This document shows, one piece after another, positions 26,369-32,486 of a stretch of 32,486 nucleotides of DNA (position 1 is the first letter of the stretch; each line of letters opens with the position of its first letter). The position numbers and the translations under genes are program-made. Location: positions 11,343-43,828 of the forward strand of contig DGRY01000118.1 of the NCBI GenBank assembly GCA_002391185.1, read 5' to 3'. This DNA is from Prevotella sp. UBA4376 (GTDB lineage: Bacteria > Bacteroidota > Bacteroidia > Bacteroidales > Bacteroidaceae). The notes beneath the pieces were generated by a model. The model was given only the letters and a program-made list of their open reading frames with translations. It was not told the origin of the DNA and did not search any database.

Positions 26369-26482
26369 TTTTCAGGTTGTGGCCTGCAAGGCTGATGGTG
26401 TGGGACAAGCTTTTATCTGTATGCCTGCATACAAGGAAAAGCATGTAGACACAACATCAGGGACGAAGTCTCAACCTGAAAA
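26369..26482. repeat. Right cloverleaf-like inverted repeat
   Basis: Outer stem TTTTCAGGTTG (26369-26379) pairs with CAACCTGAAAA (26472-26482), 11 bp perfect. Inside it lie a left side hairpin GCCT-GCA-AGGC (26382-26392) and a central stem CTGATG (26392-26397) with CATCAG (26455-26460). GC-TTTT pairs with AAAA-GC near 26409-26442, and the tip stem is TGTATG (26418-26423) with CATACA (26428-26433). The right side hairpin is GAC-GAA-GTC (26462-26470). The junction plan is the same as in the left element. Confidence 0.75.
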
Positions 26483-26535
26483 AAGGGGTTTTAAAGGTTT
26501 TCTTTTAGACACCGATTATAGGTAATCTTGATTAC

Positions 26536-26570
26536 CCCCGAAAGTTACAACAAAGCTTTCGGGGTTTATT
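26536..26570 (+). terminator. Terminator downstream of the GxxExxY unit
   Basis: CCCCGAAAG (26536-26544) pairs with CTTTCGGGG (26556-26564) around an 11-base loop and is followed by TTTATT. It would stop plus-strand transcription from the GxxExxY gene or from read-through of the xyn region before it meets the convergent susCD operon. Confidence 0.7.
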
Positions 26571-26580
26571 CTGTCTATAC

Positions 26581-26660
26581 AAAAAGGAGACCTGCATCAC
26601 TGCAGGCCTCCCCAAAAAATAGAGAGAGATAAGAATTAATTCCCAAAGAGGGAACTAATT
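26581..26660 (-). terminator. Two-hairpin terminator module, copy A (distal)
   Basis: Hairpin 1 is GGAG-A-CCTGCA / TGCAGG-C-CTCC (26586-26611) with loop TCAC; on the minus strand it is followed by TTTTT. Hairpin 2 (26634-26660) pairs AATTAATTCCC with GGGAACTAATT with one mismatch. AGAGAGA lies between them. It faces transcription coming from susCD. Confidence 0.6.
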
Positions 26661-26952
26661 ATATTTTTTCATCTACTTTTTCTCATATATAAAATTCATG
26701 TTGCCTGATTTTTTGCAGTTAATCATCAAAGCTATTTTAGTATGTAAAAATAAACTATTAATCACCACCACAAAGGTAATAACTTCTTTTGATATACCAA
26801 AATCTTTTTAGTAATTTGTTTTATTTTTCCATCTTTATCTTTCAATCCGTTATATTTTTCAGCCTCAAACCACAAAATCCATTTAACCATGTAATACAAG
26901 GTTGTGTGACACAAACTTGTGTGACTCCGATTCTTCTTATCAATAATTAACT
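26661..26952. other. Non-coding gap between terminator modules A and B
   Basis: 292 very AT-rich bases. Two short direct copies of TTGTGTGAC stand near 26903-26925. I see no coding frame, promoter pair or RNA gene here. It may be decayed sequence between duplicated terminator modules. Confidence 0.5.
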
Positions 26953-27019
26953 AAAAAGGAGACCTGCACACAGCAAGTCTCCTATATTTATAGTTTAGAA
27001 AGTATGGAAGTATTTCCAT
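26953..27019 (-). terminator. Two-hairpin terminator module, copy B
   Basis: Hairpin 1 is AGGAGACCTGC (26957-26967) with GCAAGTCTCCT (26973-26983), 10 of 11 paired, and on the minus strand it is followed by TTTTT. Hairpin 2 is ATGGAA-GTAT-TTCCAT (27004-27019). The linker ends AGAAAGTATGGAA, close to copy C's GAGAGTATGGAA. Confidence 0.65.
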
Positions 27020-27193
27020 ATTTCCATGGGTATTAGCTTTAATTTCTAACAACGACTTAGCGTTTTCCACCTGCTGCACCTTGTTGTTCCCTAGCAATAT
27101 CCTTGCTAAGGTAAGGCTAAAATATGACTACTATATAAAATACTGCTGTAAATCAGCTCAACTTCTCAAGGATTCTGAAGTTTAGTAGGATAC

Positions 27194-27266
27194 AAAAAAA
27201 GAGGCGTGTATCACTACAAGCCTCTTTGGTATTAATTTTAGAGAGTATGGAATTTGAAAATTCCAT
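27194..27266 (-). terminator. Two-hairpin terminator module, copy C (susD-proximal)
   Basis: Hairpin 1 is AAAGAGGC-G-TGTA / TACA-A-GCCTCTTT (27198-27227) with loop TCAC, and on the minus strand it runs into a T tract. Hairpin 2 is ATGGAAT / ATTCCAT (27247-27266). It begins 35 bases after the susD stop and is the most likely working terminator of susCD. Confidence 0.8.
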
Positions 27267-27300
27267 TATAATAATTTTCACTTATTCTCCATATTTAGGA

Positions 27301-28695
27301 TTAATATCCATGATTCTGCTCAAGAGCAGGATTGTAATCTATCTCACGCTGTGGAATAGGAAGAATAGTTCTATCGTTATCGTAATCAATAACTTTTTTA
27401 AGTCTATTAGTAACACTCTTCTTGTTACGCCAGTAAGCAAAAGCTATCTGGTTCTCAGCAAAGAGTTCCTTCTCGTATTCAAAGATTACATCGTCAATAT
27501 CTACAGTAGCAACATCTTGATAACCTGTAACACGATTTCTCTCAATTGCATTGATATAAGATGCTGCATCGTCCTTATTTAACTTAACTGAAGCCTCAGC
27601 AGCTATCAAGTAAACCTCAGAAAGGCGGATGATCTTTGGATTGTTTACATAAATGCCTTCACGACCTGGATACTTTGCTGGATAGTAAGAATCTGCAGCA
27701 GTTTTGCTAACCTTACCTACCTTTATCAAATTACTACGAACATCCTCAGGATTATCTGTAAGATACTTGTAGAGTTTACCAGCAGTATTGAAACCACACT
27801 CTGCATAACCAGAAGCATCAGTATAATAACCAATACCATTACGCTGAGGATTATAGTTTGATGTAATCAACAACTCAAAGATAGACTCACTTGTACCTTC
27901 TTTATTCCAAACACTTGCATAATCCTTAATAGAATAGAGTTCATAACCACCATCAGCAATAACCTCTTTTGCATCAGCAAGTGCCTTTTCATTTTCTCCC
28001 ATGTAAAGATAAGCACGAGCACGAAGAGCCAAAGCTGCATAATAATTCAAAAAACCTGTCTCTTTTTTTGCATCCTTATCCATCAGTTTTACAGCCTCAG
28101 TAAAGTCTGCAATAATCTGATCATAGGTCTGCTTTAAAGTAGAACGCGTACCTTTAAAATCTACAGGCAAGACCTGAGTAGAAAGAACTATACCTGAACC
28201 TTTTGCATTTACATCAGCAACAGTAGTTGGAATATGAGCAAACATACGAGCCAAATCAAAATGAAGCAAAGCACGCCATGCATAAAGTTGTCCACGAAGC
28301 TCTTTTACTGTTGCACTTTCAGGAAGAGCATCAGAATATTTCAAAGCAAGGTTTGCATTAGCTAAAGCTTTGTACATATAGCAATATGCATATTCAGGAA
28401 GAGCATCATGCTTTGTCAAAGTATAACCTGAAATTGGAGATGACTGTCCATTATCCTTTATAACTGTAAAATCGTTTGTCAAAAGGTCAGCATAGAGTCC
28501 AAACTCAGAAGCATAAAGCATACGATCTTCTGTAAGAAGATAACTTACACCCTTTACTGCACTCTTCAAATCAATTTCAGATGTAATACCTTCATCAAGA
28601 GGCAACGAAGTAGCAGGCGACTCATCAAGATTACATGAGGTCAAAGCGAGTCCTGCAAAAAGGCTCAATGCCAAATATATCTTTTTCATATTCAT
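27301..28695 (-). CDS. susD: SusD/RagB-family outer-membrane glycan-binding lipoprotein
   Basis: 464-residue surface lipoprotein that forms the lid over its SusC partner and binds oligosaccharide. MKKIYLALSLFAGLALTSC is a lipoprotein signal with the lipidated Cys at residue 19 when counted from the second Met; both ATG 28695 and 28689 are possible. The body has the SusD TPR-like pattern (YMYKALANANLALKYSD, ELRGQLYAWRALLHFDLARM, ALALRARAYLYMGENEKAL) and the typical end LPIPQREIDYNPALEQNHGY. It is shorter than many SusD proteins but has both ends intact. It starts 19 bases after the susC stop. No surface glycan-binding protein or enzyme gene follows, so the substrate is unknown; a xylan-derived glycan is an inference from the neighbouring locus. 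Confidence 0.93.
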   Translation of the reverse strand: MNMKKIYLALSLFAGLALTSCNLDESPATSLPLDEGITSEIDLKSAVKGVSYLLTEDRMLYASEFGLYADLLTNDFTVIKDNGQSSPISGYTLTKHDALPEYAYCYMYKALANANLALKYSDALPESATVKELRGQLYAWRALLHFDLARMFAHIPTTVADVNAKGSGIVLSTQVLPVDFKGTRSTLKQTYDQIIADFTEAVKLMDKDAKKETGFLNYYAALALRARAYLYMGENEKALADAKEVIADGGYELYSIKDYASVWNKEGTSESIFELLITSNYNPQRNGIGYYTDASGYAECGFNTAGKLYKYLTDNPEDVRSNLIKVGKVSKTAADSYYPAKYPGREGIYVNNPKIIRLSEVYLIAAEASVKLNKDDAASYINAIERNRVTGYQDVATVDIDDVIFEYEKELFAENQIAFAYWRNKKSVTNRLKKVIDYDNDRTILPIPQREIDYNPALEQNHGY

Positions 28696-28714
28696 TATTT
28701 CTTAATTGATTAAA

Positions 28715-31700
28715 TTAGAATGTTAAATTCAATCCAAACAGATACTGACGTGTTACAGGAGTATCAGTCTGACGATAACCGTTTACATCAACATCTGGAT
28801 CTACACCCTTTGTTGCATTGTAGATGAAGAATGGGTTTGTTGTGCGAACATACAAACGAAGACTGTTGATATACTTCTTCAAAGCAGGTACGTTTACATT
28901 ATAACCGAAGGTGATATCACGAACACGGATGTTATCAGTTGAACGAATCTCACGAGAAGAGAACTTATCCCAACGATATGGATTATTATAGATTGGTTTA
29001 GGATATTCTACCTGATCTCCAGGCTGCTTCCAATAGTTACCAGCAACACATTCGTTAACATTGAAATTACCAACACGTACACCATCGCTGTACTGCAAGA
29101 AGTAACCAGGATAGTCAAACATAGAAGCACCAAACTGATATGAAATCATGAATGATAAATCAAAGTCCTTATATCTAAATGTATTGGTAATACCACCAAG
29201 AACATCAGGTACAGCCTTACCAACAATACCCTTACCTGCCTCAGCATAAGAATTCACAACACCCTTAGACTCATCATCTGGGTCTGCCCAGAACTCACCA
29301 AGACCAGTCTCTGGATTTACGCCCTTCCACTTTGGCAAATAGAATGTGTGCATTGATTCACCCTCACGAAGCAAATACATATTACCATCACCGTACTGAA
29401 CATCGTCACCATCAGGAAGTTCTTTAACCTTGATACTCTGCCATGTAAGGTTGAAATCAGTTGTCCATGAAAAATCCTTAGTTCTAATATTCTGAGAAGA
29501 TACAGAGAACTCAAGACCAGAGTTTTTCAACTTACCAATATTAGTAAGCTGGCTACCGAAACCTACAACATAAGAAATAGGAGTAGAGAACAACAGATCA
29601 TCAGTCAACTTATTATAGTACTCCAAAGTGATGTTTACACGATTATAGAGATTCCAATCAAAACCAACGTTGAAGTTCTTTGATTTCTCCCAACTTAACT
29701 TTTCATTTCCAAGGCTATTCCAGTATAGAGCACCAGTCTCACCATAACCACCTGTTGTACTATATGTTGCCATATATCTGTAGAAATCAACAGGAAGGTT
29801 ACCGTTTGTACCATAAGAAGCACGGAGTTTTAAATCAGAGAACAAAGGATTGCCCTGCAAGAAACTTTCGTTAGAAAGACGCCAAGCAGCAGATACAGAC
29901 CAGAAACTTGCCCAACGGTTATCCTTTGCCAAACGTGAAGAACCATCAGAACGGAAACTTGCTGAAAGATAGTAAGTATCGTTGAAGTTATAATCAACCT
30001 TACCAAGCCATGAGCTCATCTTTGAACCATATGCAGAGCTACCTGTATCATAAGACTGTCCATTTGACAACTCTGGAAGTTTATAAGTAATATAGTTCTT
30101 TGCAGAAGCAGTAAAAGAGTTCAGTTTACGACTCTCATACTCATAACCAGCCATAGCACTAAGATTGTGCTTACCAAAAGTATTTGAGTAATTCAAAGTG
30201 GTAGAAGAAGTAAGTGTCTTATTGGTGTAATCCCAACGCTGTCCCAAACCACTCAAAGACTCACCATCCAAACTTTCAGGAGCCCAGAATTCAAGCATCT
30301 TATTATCGGTATAATCATAGCCAAATACCTCACGAGCAACAAAGTTATAAGGAAGTTTAACCTCAACACTTGCATTAGAAAGACTACGAACCATCTCGTT
30401 CTGAGCAAACTGAGATTGAGCATTCAAATCATTATGGAAAAGGTTATTTGGGTTATCAGCCTTACCGAAACCAGCATTTGCATAAGAACCATCTTCATTA
30501 TATACAGGTGAAGTAGGGTCCATAGAATAAAGAACCGACCATGGAGTTGAAGTACCAAAGCCCTGGCCCTGATCACTCTGGTCACGATAGCCCTTAGTGT
30601 TGGTGAAAGAAATCATCTGCTTAACACCAATCTTCAACCAATTGTTAACCTCATGATCCAAGTTTACACGACCGCTGTAACGTTTGAATTCACTACCCTT
30701 TACAACACCATCAGTATTATTGTAGCCTAAGCTGACAAAGAATTTTGTCTTATCAGTACCACCATCCATAGAAATCTGATGATCCTGTGAAAGAGCATTG
30801 TGATAAACCTGATCAAACCAGTTAGTATCAGTTGTACCATTGTAGTCATGGAACCAACCAGAAGCCGCTTCTTTTCTACCTGCCTCTGCAAAATCTTTTG
30901 TTTTATAATCCTTATACAAGCCATCCTCATCATAATATAACTTAAGGAAGTTTGTCAAAGCATCAGTATAATATTCCTTCAACTGAGAAGCATTCATGGT
31001 CTTGAAAGCATCCTTAACAGCAATTTGATTCATACCAATCTGCATATCATAATGTACATTGGTCTTACCAGTCTTACCTCTCTTAGTAGTTATAACGATT
31101 ACACCATTAGCAGCACGTGAACCATAGAGAGAAGCTGCTGCAGCATCCTTCAAAACTGTTATACTCTCAATATCATTTGGATTCAAAGTTGCAAGCATAC
31201 TCTGTGAGTGTACACCAGATGATGACATATAACCATCAGAAGAACTCAAAACAGGAACACCATCAACAACATAAAGAGGCTGGGTTGAACCATTTACAGA
31301 GCTAATACCACGAATCAAAATATTCTGATCAGCACCAGGGTCACCCATAGCAGCACCTACGCGTACACCTGCCATCTTACCCTCAAGTGACTTTACAAGT
31401 GAACCCTTCTCCGCAGACATATCTGTGTCCTTCAACGCAGAAGCAGAACCTGTGAATGAATACTTCTTTGTTGTACCATAAGCAACAACCATAACTTCAT
31501 CCAAAGTTTTGTCATCTGGAGTAAGTTTAACATTCATTCTTGCAGAAGCCTTAACAATAGTTGGTCTCATACCTATATATGAAACCTCCACTTTTGCATC
31601 AGCAGGAACTGTCAAAGCAAAATTACCATTGATGTCGGTTACAGTACCCGTCTTGGTACCTACAACGCGAACAGAAGCACCCACAACAGGCTCTCCGTCT

Positions 31701-31798
31701 TCACTTGAAACAACAGTACCATTGACTTGAGTTTGTGCCAATGCCATTCCCAAACTCAGGAAAAGGCAGGCTAAAAAAGTCATAAGTCTTTTTTCCAT
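28715..31798 (-). CDS. susC: SusC/RagA-family TonB-dependent outer-membrane transporter
   Basis: 1027-residue TonB-dependent porin that imports oligosaccharides with its SusD lid. Signal peptide MEKRLMTFLACLFLSLGMALA is followed by a carboxypeptidase-regulatory-like domain (about 25-92; VNGTVVSSEDGEPVVGASV), the TonB-box region DEVMVVAYGT (100-109) and the plug (about 115-235; LEGKMAGVRV, ILIRGISSVNG, PLYVVDGVPV, LKDAAAASLYGSRAANGVI). The beta-barrel runs to the C-terminal Phe (YLFGLNLTF), the usual assembly signal. No N-terminal anti-sigma-interacting STN domain is present, so control is not by a SusR-type ECF sigma/anti-sigma pair. It is first in a susCD operon with a good promoter and a leader of about 127 bases. 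Confidence 0.95.
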   Translation of the reverse strand: MEKRLMTFLACLFLSLGMALAQTQVNGTVVSSEDGEPVVGASVRVVGTKTGTVTDINGNFALTVPADAKVEVSYIGMRPTIVKASARMNVKLTPDDKTLDEVMVVAYGTTKKYSFTGSASALKDTDMSAEKGSLVKSLEGKMAGVRVGAAMGDPGADQNILIRGISSVNGSTQPLYVVDGVPVLSSSDGYMSSSGVHSQSMLATLNPNDIESITVLKDAAAASLYGSRAANGVIVITTKRGKTGKTNVHYDMQIGMNQIAVKDAFKTMNASQLKEYYTDALTNFLKLYYDEDGLYKDYKTKDFAEAGRKEAASGWFHDYNGTTDTNWFDQVYHNALSQDHQISMDGGTDKTKFFVSLGYNNTDGVVKGSEFKRYSGRVNLDHEVNNWLKIGVKQMISFTNTKGYRDQSDQGQGFGTSTPWSVLYSMDPTSPVYNEDGSYANAGFGKADNPNNLFHNDLNAQSQFAQNEMVRSLSNASVEVKLPYNFVAREVFGYDYTDNKMLEFWAPESLDGESLSGLGQRWDYTNKTLTSSTTLNYSNTFGKHNLSAMAGYEYESRKLNSFTASAKNYITYKLPELSNGQSYDTGSSAYGSKMSSWLGKVDYNFNDTYYLSASFRSDGSSRLAKDNRWASFWSVSAAWRLSNESFLQGNPLFSDLKLRASYGTNGNLPVDFYRYMATYSTTGGYGETGALYWNSLGNEKLSWEKSKNFNVGFDWNLYNRVNITLEYYNKLTDDLLFSTPISYVVGFGSQLTNIGKLKNSGLEFSVSSQNIRTKDFSWTTDFNLTWQSIKVKELPDGDDVQYGDGNMYLLREGESMHTFYLPKWKGVNPETGLGEFWADPDDESKGVVNSYAEAGKGIVGKAVPDVLGGITNTFRYKDFDLSFMISYQFGASMFDYPGYFLQYSDGVRVGNFNVNECVAGNYWKQPGDQVEYPKPIYNNPYRWDKFSSREIRSTDNIRVRDITFGYNVNVPALKKYINSLRLYVRTTNPFFIYNATKGVDPDVDVNGYRQTDTPVTRQYLFGLNLTF

Positions 31799-31931
31799 AA
31801 AGAATCTCTCGTTTAAACTAAAATATATATTTGTTCTCTTATCTCTATCTTAAACTCAAAGCGACCTCGGCATGGTTAATTTTTGCAATTAATATAGCGG
31901 TCGAATTAAAGTTTTATAAATTTAACAGGGG

Positions 31932-31963
31932 CAAAGATAATAAACTCTCACCAAACAACCAAA
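31932..31963 (-). promoter_or_regulatory. susC promoter
   Basis: On the minus strand TTTG (31963-31960) and TATCTTTG (31939-31932) are separated by 20 bases, an excellent match to the phylum consensus. The start is predicted near 31925, giving a leader of about 127 bases that contains a weak CGACC/GGTCG hairpin. A long leader before susC is common and may carry post-transcriptional control. Confidence 0.75.
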
Positions 31964-32082
31964 CATTTCTTGCATTTTATTATCGAAATAGCCCAATTTA
32001 TTACTCTTTTAATCTAAAATACGCACATTTTTGCACTTTTGTAACCAAAAGGCATGTCGTGCAACTTAGTTAAATTGCGTAA

Positions 32083-32121
32083 AAAGTCCTCCCATAAACC
32101 CTTTCGGGCGGCCCACGGAGG
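32083..32121 (-). terminator. Possible minus-strand terminator from beyond the window
   Basis: On the minus strand CCTCC (32121-32117) pairs with GGAGG (32092-32088), with an inner CCC-GAAA-GGG hairpin, and is followed by a T run (32085-32081). It could end a minus-strand gene outside the window, or be part of the palindromic intergenic stretch. Confidence 0.35.
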
Positions 32122-32133
32122 TGTCGGGTCTGG

Positions 32134-32349
32134 TTAAATATGCGCAATGCGTAGCATTGCTAAATGATAAAGAAGCCCCCTCCCAGCTCAATGGTCTTTA
32201 TACCCCCTTCGTTTACTTCCCGTCGGTCAGTGGGTCTTCGACAAATCTCCCCCGTTCCCGGGGGACAGAACCCCCTCCAGAGGGGGAGGAGTGAAACGCA
32301 GAGCGCTTTTAATTCGTAATTGGATAATTCTACATCGCACAAAGTGCGA
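32134..32349. repeat. GC-rich palindromic intergenic stretch
   Basis: Contains four short perfect hairpins: GCAATGC-GTA-GCATTGC (32144-32160), TCCCCC/GGGGGA (32248-32265), CCCCCT/AGGGGG (32271-32286) and TCGCAC-AAA-GTGCGA (32335-32349). The base composition is much more GC-rich than its surroundings. It resembles repetitive non-coding sequence found in Bacteroidota genomes; a 68-codon open frame through it looks like chance. Copy number cannot be judged here. Confidence 0.5.
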
Positions 32350-32403
32350 ATAATTTGTAATTCCACATTCCAAATTCCAAATTAAGTTTCTTCTTCCCTT
32401 ATT

Positions 32404-32458
32404 CCTCTAACGATTCTCTAACCTTTCTCTAATCATTCTCTAACGATTCTCTAAGTTT
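32404..32458 (+). repeat. 11-bp tandem repeat, five units
   Basis: Five consecutive 11-bp units: CCTCTAACGAT, TCTCTAACCTT, TCTCTAATCAT, TCTCTAACGAT and TCTCTAAGTTT. The core YCTCTAA is constant and the last four bases vary. The period is close to one helical turn. The rest of the sequence to 32486 shows no gene. Confidence 0.85.
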
Positions 32459-32486
32459 CGATTAGAGCCGGGTTATTGTTACCTTA

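Larger units (their letters stand above)
25702..26492. mobile_element. Candidate hairpin-bounded GxxExxY unit
   Basis: This unit of about 790 bp contains one gene between two imperfect hairpins of about 115 bp. Its ends are AAAACCC (25702-25708) and GGGTTTT (26486-26492), which are complementary. Read inward from each end, the two sides share CTGAA near the edge, a small 3-base-loop hairpin (AGCC/GGCT or GCCT/AGGC), and a GGACAAG motif. These shared parts lie in inverted orientation. No target-site duplication or transposase is visible, so mobility is inference. Confidence 0.4.

Noticed and set aside
26581..27266. Repeated hairpins as a CRISPR array
   Set aside because: The copies are degenerate and 240-370 bases apart, with no regular spacers and no cas genes.
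32160..32366. Open frame of 68 codons on the minus strand
   Set aside because: It runs through the palindromic GC-rich stretch, its codons follow the repeats, and it has no recognisable domain or ribosome site.

Overview
The window reads as chromosomal DNA of a gut or rumen Bacteroidota, most likely Prevotella in the broad sense. The signs are SusC/SusD proteins, a hybrid two-component regulator, promoters of the TTTG (-33) / TAnnTTTG (-7) type, an AT-rich sequence, and a gene set and order that match the xylan cluster known from Prevotella bryantii B14 (xynR, xynE, xynD, xynA, xynB, xynF). The species call is inference from gene content.

Layout. 1-419: the 3' end of gyrB and its terminator. 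489-3803: a secreted GH95 glycosidase and a secreted beta-sandwich protein that looks like the non-catalytic front part of an alpha-L-rhamnosidase. 3879-4757: an AraC-type regulator with its own promoter. 4824-7924 (minus): housekeeping genes for a DUF3109 Cys-cluster protein, uracil-DNA glycosylase and phosphoglycerate mutase gpmI. 8120-11534: a threonine aldolase and a GH3 beta-glycosidase. 11645-22397: the xylan core. The minus-strand operon xynE-xynD-xynA-xynB faces away from xynR-xynF, and the two share a control region at 16426-16588. 22422-25643: a Tricorn-like S41 peptidase, probably in the xynR-xynF transcript. 25702-26492: a GxxExxY protein gene between two long imperfect hairpins. 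26581-27266: three copies of a two-hairpin terminator module. 27301-31798 (minus): a susC/susD pair. 31799-32486: the susC promoter, a GC-rich palindromic stretch and an 11-bp tandem repeat.

How the genes fit together (inference from families and signal peptides). SusC/SusD may import oligosaccharides, though no xylan enzyme is linked to them directly. XynA (GH10), XynE (SGNH esterase), XynF (GH67 alpha-glucuronidase), the GH3 enzyme and the GH95 enzyme carry signal peptides and would trim decorated xylan fragments outside the inner membrane. XynD would carry short products into the cytoplasm, where XynB (GH43, no signal peptide) finishes them. XynR would sense the fragments in the periplasm and act on the divergent promoters; a perfect 10-bp inverted repeat lies between these promoters.

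The most unusual item is the GxxExxY unit. Its two flanking elements, about 115 bp each, fold into the same four-way-junction plan, lie in opposite orientation, and are bounded by AAAACCC / GGGTTTT. This suggests a small mobile or RNA-structured unit.
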